Positions 51,591-60,908 of a DNA stretch of 64,000 nucleotides are shown here, in pieces. Source of the stretch: Tropicibacter sp. Alg240-R139. GTDB taxonomy: Bacteria > Pseudomonadota > Alphaproteobacteria > Rhodobacterales > Rhodobacteraceae. The notes beneath the pieces were generated by a model. That model worked only from the letters and a program-made list of their open reading frames with translations, made no database searches and had not been told where the DNA came from. The DNA lies in the NCBI RefSeq assembly GCF_900537075.1, contig NZ_UNRA01000004.1, positions 194,572-258,571 of the forward strand, in the 5' to 3' direction. Within the stretch, counting starts at the first letter, position 1. The number at the start of each line of letters is the position of its first letter. A program made the position numbers and the translations under genes.

Positions 51591-52607
51591 TTATGTGTCG
51601 AGCATGTCCCAGTCGTCACCCAATACCCAACGTAGAGCGGAGAGTTTGCCATTCAGCTTACCCCATTCGAAATCGTCCCATGGCCCGAGATTTTCTATCC
51701 CGACCTCCTGACGAGTTCGTTCGCCCTCAGCAAGTGCCCCTTCCCAGACGGAATCAAGTATCTGGTCCGATCTGTTCGGGCTTCGAGAATAATCAGCCTC
51801 GGGCACCACTTTCGTAATTCCCTGCTCCACACGGTAGCGAAGGTTCATAAGTCGGTTGTACCAGACTTTTCGAAGAAGAAGGTTTTCCGCCTCGGTTAGC
51901 TCTGTAAACGTGCGGAATTCAGGGCTATAGCCCAGTTCGAAATCCCCCAGTTCAAGTGCGCCGGGGTCTGCCTCTTCGACGAACTTGGCAATGTCCAAGA
52001 TGTATTGAGACCGTACACCGAACGAATGAGCCAGCTCTGGATGTGGCGTGCGGTTGTCACCTCGGGGATCGCTAAAATCGGTGTGATTAGTCGTCGCGAA
52101 ACCGAACGCGATGTGGGCCCTGACAGGCTCCTGTCGCATTTCGTCATAGACCTCAAAGAGAATGGCATCGGCGATACTGCCTTTGTCACGATGGCAAGGT
52201 GCCTCACCATACAGGGAGCGATTTGCCGCTTTTGCCCGATGGAAAATGGAAGTCTCAAGATTGATATTCTCACCGTGATCCATCAACTCCTGCACCTGAT
52301 CCACGATGCTGATTTCTTGAGTCGCGTTCAAAAAATCTAAACCCTGTAGGACATCTTGCGCCTGTTTAGCGATGTCTTGGTCCGCATGTCCTTTCAGGGC
52401 GTAAAGGAGCGATTTCACGTGGGATTGCAGGGCCTTCGTGGATTGTGTTGCCACCCGATCCTTGTTTCGGGCGAATTCTTCGCGAACGATGTCCGGCACA
52501 ATGATTTCCAGTTGAGCGTCGTCACACATCTCGTGCAGAGCGCGGACCAGCGGCGCTGCTCTATAGCTCCCAGCCATGTCCAGCCAAACACTGGTGTCGA
52601 TCAGCAC
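51591..52607 (-). CDS. PIN-domain protein
   Basis: A 338-residue protein. GTG 52605-52607 is the only start that keeps the N-terminal acidic site, since TAA lies two codons upstream. The PIN pattern is seen as LIDTSVWLD (first Asp, residue 4), IVREEFARN (Glu near 43) and HRDKGSIADAILFE (two Asp near 140-147). The C-terminal 150 residues are not recognised. No antitoxin-sized gene is beside it, so a classical VapBC pair is not supported; it may be a solitary RNase of the DUF4935-like kind. It lies in a repeat-rich stretch suggestive of acquired DNA. Confidence 0.72.
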   Translation of the reverse strand: MLIDTSVWLDMAGSYRAAPLVRALHEMCDDAQLEIIVPDIVREEFARNKDRVATQSTKALQSHVKSLLYALKGHADQDIAKQAQDVLQGLDFLNATQEISIVDQVQELMDHGENINLETSIFHRAKAANRSLYGEAPCHRDKGSIADAILFEVYDEMRQEPVRAHIAFGFATTNHTDFSDPRGDNRTPHPELAHSFGVRSQYILDIAKFVEEADPGALELGDFELGYSPEFRTFTELTEAENLLLRKVWYNRLMNLRYRVEQGITKVVPEADYSRSPNRSDQILDSVWEGALAEGERTRQEVGIENLGPWDDFEWGKLNGKLSALRWVLGDDWDMLDT

Positions 52608-53025
52608 CCTTTAGAGCGAAACTGCCATTCTCATTGCCCTCTAATACTTCCACCCTCAAACCAAGCTCTGTCAGGGGATTCCCTTAAAAAATCATCGAGA
52701 CCGTCACATTAGCTTCGCCTCGCACTTTTGTGTCTTCTGCTGGCGCTTTTGGCGCATCGGGTCAACTACCCCGATCCACCGTTACCGAGATATGTCTTAA
52801 CAGAATTGACAATGCGTCTTAGTATCCGCCCACCGTAGTTCTCTTGAGCAGCATTCGTGACACAGGGCTTATTGCAGCCGTCGGAACCGGTGCATCATCA
52901 AGCACGCTGGGTCGCCACGCTCTAGTGACGACGGCCCATTCCTGCCGTTCAGCTGGCAGCGCATATGCTACCGTGTAGTTTCCCAGAAGCGGACTTTTGC
53001 AACCCTATTTGGGGTCGCAATATTT
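52608..53025. other. Gap between PIN protein and TetR gene
   Basis: About 420 bases without a gene. Repeat copy 2 lies at 52932-52969. The rest is of ordinary composition, with no promoter that can be named. Confidence 0.5.
52932..52969 (+). repeat. Dispersed repeat CGGCCCATT..ATGCT, copy 2
   Basis: CGGCCCATTCCTGCCGTTC at 52932-52950 with ATGCT 33 bases from the motif start. An inner palindrome (GCATATGC) lies just before that point. Confidence 0.6.
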
Positions 53026-53661
53026 TCAGCGTCTGATCGCGTTGTTTACGGCCAGCTCGATGAGGTTCGCACGCGCCGTCCAATCATACCCTTGCATAGT
53101 TATGAGAGAATGCATGATCCCATGGAGATGGCAGATCAGTCCATCCGTCGACGTCTTCACCTTTGCATGGCTGCACGGAAGTTTAAGGGCTTGTGCCACA
53201 TTGTCGAAAAAGATCTCGTAGGCATCAATCACGGATTCTTGCGACACGAATGACGTCACATCCCTGTTGGTGACGCCTGAATTCATGAAGACGAGCTGAT
53301 AGTGCTCAATGTTGCGGAACCAGTAGCCAACATAGGAATGGCTAGCGCTGCGTAGCTTATCGTCGGGACTATGGGCCTGGTGAACGGCGGTTGCTACATC
53401 CTTGAATGCCTCGCCTAAAATATAACTCCAGAGAGTAGACAGGATTTCGTGTTTGCTCGGAAAATACCGGTAGAGCGCCATGGGTGTGAGCCCTACTTCT
53501 CTGCCAAGACGGCGCATTGAAACCGATGCAAAGCCCTCTGTTTTAAACAACTGTAGCGCCACCGCGGCGATCTCTGCACGCCGAACTGAAAACTCATCCT
53601 CGGACAATGCTGGCCGACCTCGTTTAAGCTTTGCTTTTTGCTTGCTTTGATCACCAGTCAT
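53026..53661 (-). CDS. TetR/AcrR family regulator
   Basis: A 211-residue repressor. The helix-turn-helix is clear: VRRAEIAAVALQLFKTEGFASVSMRRLGREVGLTPMALYRYFPSKHEIL (residues about 26-74). The ligand domain (about 85-211) is not diagnostic. It is divergent from the DUF4345 gene with a 125-base gap holding a direct repeat, so it probably controls itself and that gene. Confidence 0.85.
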   Translation of the reverse strand: MTGDQSKQKAKLKRGRPALSEDEFSVRRAEIAAVALQLFKTEGFASVSMRRLGREVGLTPMALYRYFPSKHEILSTLWSYILGEAFKDVATAVHQAHSPDDKLRSASHSYVGYWFRNIEHYQLVFMNSGVTNRDVTSFVSQESVIDAYEIFFDNVAQALKLPCSHAKVKTSTDGLICHLHGIMHSLITMQGYDWTARANLIELAVNNAIRR

Positions 53662-53688
53662 CCGAAATCTGATCCCTTCTCACAATTA

Positions 53689-53746
53689 TATGTACGCGTA
53701 AATTTTTTTGTGGCCAAGTGCAGATATAAAATATACACGTAAATTA
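53689..53746. promoter_or_regulatory. Direct repeat in the TetR/DUF4345 promoter
   Basis: TATGTACGCGTAAATTT (53689-53705) and AATATACACGTAAATTA (53730-53746) agree in most positions and are about 40 bases apart, in the gap between two divergent genes. Likely operators for the TetR protein. Confidence 0.5.
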
Positions 53747-53786
53747 AACTACGGATGCTTTAGACTTCAATAAGAGAGATGAAACA

Positions 53787-54224
53787 ATGCAACACGTCTT
53801 GAGAACGGTTTTAGCCCTCACCGGGTGTGTCATCATTTGGCTCGGCCTGAATGTGAGCTTGGGTGGGATCCAAACCCTCGGCTGGCAGGGGGCAACTCCC
53901 TTTGTCAATGTGACCGATGCAGACGTATTCGCAGTGCGAGACAACCATATCAGGTTCATTGCAGGCGTCTGGCTCTCCGTCGGTTTGCTTATGATCATCG
54001 GCTCGTTTTTTCTGCAGCAAATGCGAATTGTCTTACTGTCGCTGATAGCTATGGTTATTGTTGGCGGCTTGATGCGTCTGTCTTCAGCGGATGCCGGTCT
54101 GCTATCAAGTATCGAGATCGCTCCCTCGCTTATCGCCGAACTCTTTCTATTTCCATTGCTGGGTTTGTGGATCTTCACGGCGACCAATAGGGCAGTACGG
54201 GTGGATTCTGGTGCCAGGCTGTAG
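53787..54224 (+). CDS. DUF4345 membrane protein
   Basis: A 145-residue protein with four hydrophobic helices (near residues 4-25, 57-76, 80-98 and 110-132). IRFIAGVWLSVGLLMIIGSF matches the DUF4345 family. GAGAG stands before the ATG. Function unknown; control by the divergent TetR gene suggests a response to a small molecule. Confidence 0.78.
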   Translation: MQHVLRTVLALTGCVIIWLGLNVSLGGIQTLGWQGATPFVNVTDADVFAVRDNHIRFIAGVWLSVGLLMIIGSFFLQQMRIVLLSLIAMVIVGGLMRLSSADAGLLSSIEIAPSLIAELFLFPLLGLWIFTATNRAVRVDSGARL

Positions 54225-54229
54225 AAACT

Positions 54230-54267
54230 CGGCCCATTCCTGCCGCTGGTCGAAGGGTCGATATGCT
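54230..54267 (+). repeat. Dispersed repeat CGGCCCATT..ATGCT, copy 3
   Basis: CGGCCCATTCCTGCCGCTG at 54230-54248 with ATGCT 33 bases from the motif start. It starts five bases after the DUF4345 stop. Confidence 0.6.
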
Positions 54268-54658
54268 GTGGCGCGGCCCGTCAGAGCCGCCTTTCGCTGC
54301 GAGTGCAAAATCTCGAACTGGCGGAACTCACAGTTTGCGGAGATATTGCTGAAGAAGCAGAGAAACCTGATCTTACATTTTTTCGTCCAACCCCGTTGCA
54401 TCGGAGAAGCTAGCTCTTGTCGCGCAGAAGAGGTCAAGAGGTCCCCTCTAATGCGCGAGCCGGTGTTTTGGCCGACAGGCCTCCGCCAATACTACTTACT
54501 GGCCTTGTTTGGTCAAAAAGCTGAGTCGCCTTGAGCTAAAATCGGATTTTTTCGACACTACCGGACACAGCAACAATTGCCGAAGGAAAGTGCCACCGCG
54601 GCGAATGGCTCCTACTAGATGCGTGGCCGATCAGGATATTGCTGCAAGATAATCTCTC

Positions 54659-54674
54659 TTTTACGCGCGCAAAA
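54659..54674. promoter_or_regulatory. LacI-type operator upstream of the regulator gene
   Basis: TTTTACGCGCGCAAAA, a 16-bp palindrome with one mismatch, 78 bases before the LacI ATG. It shares its core with the perfect operator at 55815-55830, suggesting self-control. Confidence 0.65.
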
Positions 54675-54752
54675 CGTTATCTTTACATAGATACATGTTT
54701 CTGAGAACTTTTGGAAAGCGCAGATATCGCAGAGCTATAGAAGGCCTCGCCT

Positions 54753-55784
54753 ATGAGCGATCCCAAAATCAGGAATATGGAGGATTTTGCAGCCGTTAGC
54801 GGAATTTCCCGTCCAACGGTTTCGAAATACTTCAATGATCCGGACAGTGTTCGAAAGTCGACACGCGAAAAAATCGAGGCTGCGCTCAAGAAGCACAACT
54901 ATCGACCGAACATTTATGCGGTCAATCAGAACCGACGCCAGACCAAGAACATCGGTCTTGTGGTTCCTAACTTAACTGATCCGTTTTTTGCCGGTATTGC
55001 GCGAACAATCGAGGGGCTTATCGTCAAGGCTGGCTTCAATCCATTGTTGCTCAGCTCGCATGGCGGGCCGGAACAAGAAATTGCCAACCTTGATAGCCTT
55101 CGTTCCATCAAGCCTGCGGCTGTGCTGTTGGCCCCTCTCGGTCGGGCATCGCTTGATGAGCAGGTCGCAGAGTTCGCGCGCGAAGTTCCGACGGTACTTT
55201 TTGACGCCAACCTCGATAACGTCGGCGAGGCATTTTTTGGCTCGGATAACGAACAAAGTGTCAACTTGATCGTCGAGTATCTGTGCCGATCCGGAGAAGC
55301 CCCCGCGTTCTTTGAAGTAAGGCAGCCGATAAATCCGAATGCCTACAAACGTCGCACGGCCTATAAAGCAGCGATGGAACGCCTGGGGCATGAACCCCAT
55401 CTTATCCAGGTCGATGGACAGGGCTGGAATTTCGAAGAGATCGGATTTCGCGAGGGCGCACGGGTGCTCACAAGCCGCAAACTTCCGACGAATACAATTC
55501 TTTGCTCGAATGACAGGCTCGCCATCGGATTGCTCTCGGCAGCCTATGAAAACGGTATCCGGGTTGGGCTGCGTGAGGGCGACGCTCTTAGGATCGCGGG
55601 GCACGATGATCACCCATTTTCGCGTTTTACATGTCCAAGTTTAACCACTGTTTCGCAAAATTATGATGCCATTGCCGCCAGAAGTGTTGAGACGGCTTTG
55701 TTGCTGATCGAATCTAAGGAACGCATGAAAACGCGCGAAGAAACGTTGTTTGAAGGTAAGTTGGAGATGCGAGGCTCCGCGTAA
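54753..55784 (+). CDS. LacI-family regulator of the polyol operon
   Basis: A 343-residue repressor. The helix-turn-helix and hinge are in MEDFAAVSGISRPTVSKYFNDPDSVRKSTREKIEAALKKHNYRPN (about residues 9-53). The sugar-binding fold starts with NIGLVVPNLTDPFFAGIARTIE (about 66-87), with TILCSNDRLAIGLL near 250. It precedes smoEFGK by 117 bases. Matching palindromes occur before this gene and before smoE, so it probably represses both and releases DNA when a polyol is bound. Confidence 0.88.
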   Translation: MSDPKIRNMEDFAAVSGISRPTVSKYFNDPDSVRKSTREKIEAALKKHNYRPNIYAVNQNRRQTKNIGLVVPNLTDPFFAGIARTIEGLIVKAGFNPLLLSSHGGPEQEIANLDSLRSIKPAAVLLAPLGRASLDEQVAEFAREVPTVLFDANLDNVGEAFFGSDNEQSVNLIVEYLCRSGEAPAFFEVRQPINPNAYKRRTAYKAAMERLGHEPHLIQVDGQGWNFEEIGFREGARVLTSRKLPTNTILCSNDRLAIGLLSAAYENGIRVGLREGDALRIAGHDDHPFSRFTCPSLTTVSQNYDAIAARSVETALLLIESKERMKTREETLFEGKLEMRGSA

Positions 55785-55814
55785 GTGGTTGAAATACAGT
55801 GCACGATTATAGAA

Positions 55815-55830
55815 ATTTACGCGCGTAAAT
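55815..55830. promoter_or_regulatory. LacI-type operator upstream of smoE
   Basis: A perfect 16-bp palindrome with central CG, ATTTACGCGCGTAAAT, 72 bases before the smoE start. TTGACG at 55838-55843 could be a -35 element just downstream, so a bound repressor would block polymerase. Confidence 0.75.
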
Positions 55831-55901
55831 ATTGTAATTGACGCGAAGCAATAGAACTTGCTACCGTTCCTGCATCACATCCAACCTAGGGAGGAACCCG
55901 G

Positions 55902-57188
55902 ATGTCCTTTGGAAAAGCACTTTGCGCGGCCAGCGCCATTGCTCTCATGTCGGGCTCTGCTGCGACTGCTGAAAGTCTGACAATCGCGATCGTAAACAAC
56001 GGCCATATGATCAACATGCAGAAGGTGGCCGAAGCTTACACCGCCGAAACTGGTGTCGAGCTTAACTGGGTATCCCTCGAAGAAGGTGTTCTGCGCGAGC
56101 AGGTCACTTCCGATACTGCAACCGGTGGCGGTCAATACGACATCATCAATATCGGCATGCAGGAGGCACCGATCTGGGGCGCGGCTGGTTGGATCGAACC
56201 ACTGACTTTCGGAACTGACTATGACGTAGACGATATCCTGCCCGCCATGCGTAATGGTTTGTCGCACGACGGAACGCTCTATGCAGCCCCGTTTTACGGT
56301 GAATCGTCGATGGTCATGTACCGCAAGGATTTGACGGACGCGGCTGGTGTTTCCATCGCTGACAATGACAGCTGGGATAATGTCAAAGCAGCGGCAGCCG
56401 CGATCCACGACCCGGACAACGGTGTCTATGGCGCCTGCCTTCGCGGCAAGCCGGGTTGGGGCGACAACATGGCGTTTATCACGACAGTCGTGAACTCTTT
56501 TGGTGGCGCATGGTTCGACAAAGACATGAAGCCTGCGTTGGACTCTCCAGAGTGGAACGCTGCAATCAACTTCTACGTTGACCTGCTTGGCAACTACGGC
56601 CCTCCGGGTTCAGAAGGCAATTCGTTCAACGAGATCCTAGCGCTTTACAACGAAGGCAAGTGCGGCATGTGGATTGACGCGACCATCGCGGCTTCGTTTC
56701 TTGAAGTTGACGGTGTCGCATATGCTCAGTCGCCGAACGCTGGAAACCCGGTTGGTGCCAACTGGTTGTGGGCGTGGGCAATGGCAATTCCGGCAGGTTC
56801 ACCAAACGCCGAAGCGGCGGGTGCTTTCATCGAATGGGCAACGTCAAAAGAATATGTCCAGGCTGTTGGAAACCATCCGGACTTTGGTTGGGGGGCTGTT
56901 CCGACCGGCCAGCGTGCATCGACCTATGCGATCCCCGAGTTCCAGGCCGCAGCTGGCTTTGCAGCGGCTGAACTGGCCGCGATCGACAGCGCAGCACCTG
57001 CTGCAACCGACCTGAAGCCTTATGTTGGCGTTCAGTTCGCGGCCATCCCTGAATTCCCAGAAGTGGGCTCAGCCGTTGCGCAGGAAATGGCAGCCGCTTT
57101 GTCTGGCGCCAAATCCGTCGAAGACGCCCTGGCCGCATCGCAGGACGCAGCAGATTCGATTATGCGCGAAGCTGGTTATTACGACTAA
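55902..57188 (+). CDS. smoE: Polyol ABC transporter substrate-binding protein SmoE
   Basis: A 428-residue periplasmic protein with a signal peptide ending AATA (residues 1-23). The family 1 sugar-binding pattern appears as VAEAYTAETGVELNWVSLEEGVLREQV, YAAPFYGESSMVMYRKDL and ALYNEGKCGMWIDATIAASFL. GGGAGGAAC precedes the ATG. With smoF, smoG and smoK it should import sorbitol and mannitol, given the two polyol dehydrogenases in the operon. A hairpin follows the stop. Confidence 0.88.
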   Translation: MSFGKALCAASAIALMSGSAATAESLTIAIVNNGHMINMQKVAEAYTAETGVELNWVSLEEGVLREQVTSDTATGGGQYDIINIGMQEAPIWGAAGWIEPLTFGTDYDVDDILPAMRNGLSHDGTLYAAPFYGESSMVMYRKDLTDAAGVSIADNDSWDNVKAAAAAIHDPDNGVYGACLRGKPGWGDNMAFITTVVNSFGGAWFDKDMKPALDSPEWNAAINFYVDLLGNYGPPGSEGNSFNEILALYNEGKCGMWIDATIAASFLEVDGVAYAQSPNAGNPVGANWLWAWAMAIPAGSPNAEAAGAFIEWATSKEYVQAVGNHPDFGWGAVPTGQRASTYAIPEFQAAAGFAAAELAAIDSAAPAATDLKPYVGVQFAAIPEFPEVGSAVAQEMAAALSGAKSVEDALAASQDAADSIMREAGYYD

Positions 57189-57198
57189 CAACACTGAT

Positions 57199-57223
57199 GA
57201 GGGCCCAGGTTCCCCGGGCCCTC
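57199..57223 (+). terminator. Hairpin between smoE and smoF
   Basis: An 8-bp perfect stem (GAGGGCCC / GGGCCCTC) with a 9-base loop shortly after the smoE stop. No T-run. Probably protects or partly ends the smoE transcript so that the binding protein is made in excess. Confidence 0.55.
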
Positions 57224-57339
57224 TCATAACCCTGCAGCTTTTGTTGATAAAACGATCAAGCCGCAGATACAGTTCAAGCATTCGCAACGCTCTCATCACA
57301 AGCTGAACGAAATCACCGTTCCGCTCGAAGGATAGATTC

Positions 57340-58278
57340 ATGTCTGACAGAAAGCTTCCCCGGCTTCTTCAAACACCTGCGGTTTTGCTGCTTTTGATTT
57401 GGATGCTGATCCCGCTTGGGATGACCCTTTATTTCTCTTTCATTCGGTACGTGCTGAACAACCTGCGCCGACCCGAATGGACATCGCCAAGCCTGAGCAA
57501 CTGGCGTGGTTTCGGCAACTACGAATTTGTTTTGAAATCCAAGGACTTCGTTCTCGCCATTCAGAACAGCCTGTTCATCGTGTGCAGCATTCTGTTCCTG
57601 ACGGTCATACTGGGTATTTTGATTGCCGTCCTGATCAACAAGGCCTTTCCCGGACAGGGGATTGTGCGGGTACTGCTGATCTCGCCGTTTTTTGTGATGC
57701 CTGCGGTCAATGCGGTTCTCTGGATCAACATGATCCTTGATCCCGTTCTTGGCCTGCAAGGCATCGCAGTTGCCGGCGTGAACGACATGCTGGACAGCCT
57801 GAGGCAAATGCCCGTGCTGGGCAGCTTCTTTTCGCTTTGGCCTGAATTCGAACCGATATCCTTTCGTGCAACACAGACATCGGCCATCGCCGTTATCATG
57901 ATGGTCACGTGGCAGTGGACGCCGTTTGCTGTACTGATCTTTATGACCTCGCTTCAGTCCGAGGATCAGCAGCAAAAAGAAGCGGCGGTTCTGGATGGCG
58001 CGGGCACCTGGTCACAGTTCCGCTTTTTGACGTTGCCGCATCTGGGCCGACCGATCGCAATCGTGGTGATGATCCAAGCCATTTTTCACCTGTCGCTTTA
58101 TGCGGAAATAGAAATCGTCAGCCGGGGCAATGGCAACAAGAACCTGCCGTACCTGATTGGAGAGTTTGCCAACAACAACATTGGCGCCGCCAGCGCAACC
58201 GGCATCTTTGCCGTCATCCTAGCCAACATCGTAGCCATTTTCCTGCTGCGGATGGTTGGCAAGACCCTGATGGAATAG
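57340..58278 (+). CDS. smoF: Polyol ABC transporter permease SmoF
   Basis: A 312-residue membrane permease with six hydrophobic helices. The coupling loop is EAAVLDGAGTWSQFRFLTLPHLGRPI (about residues 218-243), matching the MalF-type EAA motif. It lies 151 bases after smoE, separated by a hairpin, and 12 bases before smoG. Confidence 0.9.
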   Translation: MSDRKLPRLLQTPAVLLLLIWMLIPLGMTLYFSFIRYVLNNLRRPEWTSPSLSNWRGFGNYEFVLKSKDFVLAIQNSLFIVCSILFLTVILGILIAVLINKAFPGQGIVRVLLISPFFVMPAVNAVLWINMILDPVLGLQGIAVAGVNDMLDSLRQMPVLGSFFSLWPEFEPISFRATQTSAIAVIMMVTWQWTPFAVLIFMTSLQSEDQQQKEAAVLDGAGTWSQFRFLTLPHLGRPIAIVVMIQAIFHLSLYAEIEIVSRGNGNKNLPYLIGEFANNNIGAASATGIFAVILANIVAIFLLRMVGKTLME

Positions 58279-58290
58279 GAGCGCCAGATC

Positions 58291-59124
58291 ATGCCAATCG
58301 TTGCACAAACTTCGAAATTCAGCACCTTTGGGCGGCCTGTTCTGGCCTGGGGTGTCGGATTGCTCTTTTTCTTTCCGATTTTCTGGATGGTTTTGACCAG
58401 CTTTAAGACAGATGCCGACGCGGTAAAGCCAGAGAACCTGGTCTTTTTCACACCAACGCTTGAGAACTATTTCAACATGGTGGAAAACTACGACTACTGG
58501 CGCTTTGCACGCAATTCGATCATCACGGCTGTATCGGCCACGATATTTACGCTTTTTGTCAGTATCCCCGCAGCATATTCGATGGCGTTCAATCCAAGCC
58601 GTGCGACCAAAGACATCCTGATGTGGATGTTGTCGACCAAAATGCTTCCGGCAGCGGCAGTGCTCTATCCGATGATATTTCTTGCCAAAGGCATCGGGCT
58701 ATATGACACGCATATCTTGATCATTACCGTGCTGAGCCTGATCAACCTGCCAATCGCAATCTGGATGCTGTTCACCTACTTCAAGGAAATCCCAAGGGAC
58801 ATCATCGAAGCGGGCAAGATGGACGGCGTCAATACCTGGGGTGAGATCAAGGAGATCCTTATTCCCCTTGCCTGGGGTGGCATCGCCTCTACTGCGCTTT
58901 TGGTTTTCATTTTTTGCTGGAACGAAGCCTATTGGACGGTCCGTCTGACTACGATCGATGCCGCAACGCTCTCCAAGCTCATCGAAGGCAACCGTGCACC
59001 AGAAGGCTTGTTCTTTGGCCGCCTGTCCGCCGTATCGACCGCCGCAGTTGGGCCCATCGTTGTCCTTGGATGGTTCTGCCAGAAACAACTTGTCCAAGGC
59101 TTGACCTTTGGCGCCGTGAAATAA
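58291..59124 (+). CDS. smoG: Polyol ABC transporter permease SmoG
   Basis: A 277-residue membrane permease of the MalG type. The EAA loop is IIEAGKMDGVNTWGEIKEILIPLAWGG (about residues 171-197). Six hydrophobic helices can be counted. It pairs with SmoF and is followed by smoK after nine bases. Confidence 0.9.
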   Translation: MPIVAQTSKFSTFGRPVLAWGVGLLFFFPIFWMVLTSFKTDADAVKPENLVFFTPTLENYFNMVENYDYWRFARNSIITAVSATIFTLFVSIPAAYSMAFNPSRATKDILMWMLSTKMLPAAAVLYPMIFLAKGIGLYDTHILIITVLSLINLPIAIWMLFTYFKEIPRDIIEAGKMDGVNTWGEIKEILIPLAWGGIASTALLVFIFCWNEAYWTVRLTTIDAATLSKLIEGNRAPEGLFFGRLSAVSTAAVGPIVVLGWFCQKQLVQGLTFGAVK

Positions 59125-59133
59125 GGAAAGACC

Positions 59134-60138
59134 ATGGGACGTATTGTACTCGATCAAGTATCCAAGCGGTTCGGTGATGTCGAAGTCATTCCTCCGCTGG
59201 ACCTGACCATCGAAGACGGTGAGTTCGCAGTTTTTGTCGGCCCGTCCGGTTGCGGTAAATCCACGCTGTTGCGCATGATCGCCGGGCTTGAAAACCTGAC
59301 CTCCGGCGGCATCGCGATTGACGGCATGGATATGACCGAAGTGCCCCCGTCGAAACGGGGCTTGGCCATGGTGTTCCAGTCCTATGCGCTTTACCCGCAT
59401 ATGACGGTGCGCAAGAACATTGGCTTTCCACTTCGTATGGAAAAGATGGATCAGGCAGAAATCGACAAGCGTGTTGAAACTGCGGCCCGATCTTTGAACC
59501 TGATGGATTATCTGGATCGCAAGCCAGGGCAACTGTCCGGTGGGCAGCGGCAGCGGGTCGCCATTGGCCGCGCCATTGTTCGGGACCCTTCGGCCTTTTT
59601 GTTTGACGAGCCACTATCGAACCTCGACGCTGCATTGCGCGTGGGAATGCGGCTTGAAATCAGCGAGATGCATGAGCGCATGCAGACCACCATGATCTAC
59701 GTGACACACGATCAGGTCGAGGCGATGACAATGGCCGACAAGATCGTGGTTCTTCAGGCAGGTGTGATCGAGCAGGTCGGCTCACCGCTGGATCTGTACC
59801 ACAAACCACAGAATGTCTTTGTTGCCGGCTTCATCGGCTCACCAAAGATGAACCTTTTCACTGGGCCAGAGGCCGAGAAACATGGCGCGCATACGATCGG
59901 CATCCGCCCGGAGCATACCGAGGTCAGCATGACTGCAGGCCAATGGGAAGGGCGCGTTGGCGTCGCCGAACATCTGGGGTCCGACACATTCATCCACGTT
60001 CATGACACCGGGCTTGCCGACATGGTCACCGTCCGCATTACCGGGGACATTTCGGTGAAACACGGCGATACGATTTACCTGACGCCCCAAGCCAACCAGA
60101 TCCATAAATTCGGTGCGCAGGGGCTGCGGATCGAATGA
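59134..60138 (+). CDS. smoK: Polyol ABC transporter ATP-binding protein SmoK
   Basis: A 334-residue ATPase of the MalK type. Walker [10 protein letters not shown] (about residues 37-45), signature [14 protein letters not shown] (about 133-146), Walker [12 protein letters not shown] (about 153-163) and switch VTHD (about 190). The C-terminal TOBE domain (about 235-334) is present. Its end overlaps smoS by four bases (ATGA), so transport and metabolism genes are coupled. Confidence 0.92.
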   Translation: MGRIVLDQVSKRFGDVEVIPPLDLTIEDGEFAVFVGPSGCGKSTLLRMIAGLENLTSGGIAIDGMDMTEVPPSKRGLAMVFQSYALYPHMTVRKNIGFPLRMEKMDQAEIDKRVETAARSLNLMDYLDRKPGQLSGGQRQRVAIGRAIVRDPSAFLFDEPLSNLDAALRVGMRLEISEMHERMQTTMIYVTHDQVEAMTMADKIVVLQAGVIEQVGSPLDLYHKPQNVFVAGFIGSPKMNLFTGPEAEKHGAHTIGIRPEHTEVSMTAGQWEGRVGVAEHLGSDTFIHVHDTGLADMVTVRITGDISVKHGDTIYLTPQANQIHKFGAQGLRIE

Positions 60139-60908
60139 AACGGCTGGACGGTAAATCGGCGCTGATTACGGGGGCTGCCCGGGGGATCGGGCTGGCCTTT
60201 TCCAAGGCCTATGTCATCGAAGGCGCCCGAGTTGCCATCGCGGACATCAACGGTGATCGCGCGCGGGACGCCGCTGCCGAAATCGATGGGGGTGCTATTG
60301 CCATTGAAATGGATGTCACCCGGCAAGACAGCATTGATGCCGCCGTTGCGCAAACCGTCGAAAGCCTGGGCCAGATAGACATCTTGATCAACAACGCGGC
60401 GGTGTTCACGGCTGCCCCGATTGTGGAAATCACACGCGAGGAATACGCGCGGGTTTTTGATGCAAATGTCGCCGGGCCATTGTTCACGCTGCAAGCCGTT
60501 GCGCGACACATGATTAATCACGGCATCAAGGGCAAGATCATCAACATGGCCAGCCAGGCCGGTCGACGCGGTGAACCTTTGGTCGCCGTTTATTGCGCCA
60601 GCAAGGCCGCCGTTATCAGCTTGACCCAATCGGCGGGTCTCGACCTGATCAAACATGGGATCAACGTGAATGCCATCGCACCGGGTGTGGTGGATGGTGA
60701 ACACTGGGACGGTGTAGATGCCTTTTTTGCAAAGCACGAAGGCAAAGCCCCCGGACAAAAGAAAAAGGAAGTTGGCGAAGCTGTTCCTTTTGGGCGCATG
60801 GCACAGGCTGAAGATCTGACTGGAATGGCGGTTTATCTCGCCTCGCAAGACGCCGACTACATTGTTGCGCAAACCTACAATGTGGACGGTGGAAACTGGA
60901 TGAGTTGA
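60135..60908 (+). CDS. smoS: Sorbitol dehydrogenase SmoS (short-chain type)
   Basis: A 257-residue NAD-dependent SDR enzyme. The cofactor motif TGAARGIG (about residues 11-18), NNAAVF (about 86-91), catalytic Ser in NMASQAG (about 138-144), and YCASK (Tyr near 153, Lys near 157) are all there. In this operon it should oxidise D-sorbitol to D-fructose, possibly also galactitol. It is flanked by smoK (overlap) and mtlK (one-base overlap). Confidence 0.9.
   Translation: MKRLDGKSALITGAARGIGLAFSKAYVIEGARVAIADINGDRARDAAAEIDGGAIAIEMDVTRQDSIDAAVAQTVESLGQIDILINNAAVFTAAPIVEITREEYARVFDANVAGPLFTLQAVARHMINHGIKGKIINMASQAGRRGEPLVAVYCASKAAVISLTQSAGLDLIKHGINVNAIAPGVVDGEHWDGVDAFFAKHEGKAPGQKKKEVGEAVPFGRMAQAEDLTGMAVYLASQDADYIVAQTYNVDGGNWMS

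Larger units (their letters stand above)
54225..54752. other. Gap upstream of the LacI regulator
   Basis: About 530 bases without a gene. Repeat copy 3 is at 54230-54267. An operator-like palindrome is at 54659-54674. Sequence between them shows nothing I can name. Confidence 0.5.

Noticed and set aside
51591-54752. Toxin-antitoxin or defence island
   Set aside because: Only a PIN protein and a TetR/DUF4345 pair are present; no antitoxin, nuclease-helicase or restriction genes are seen.
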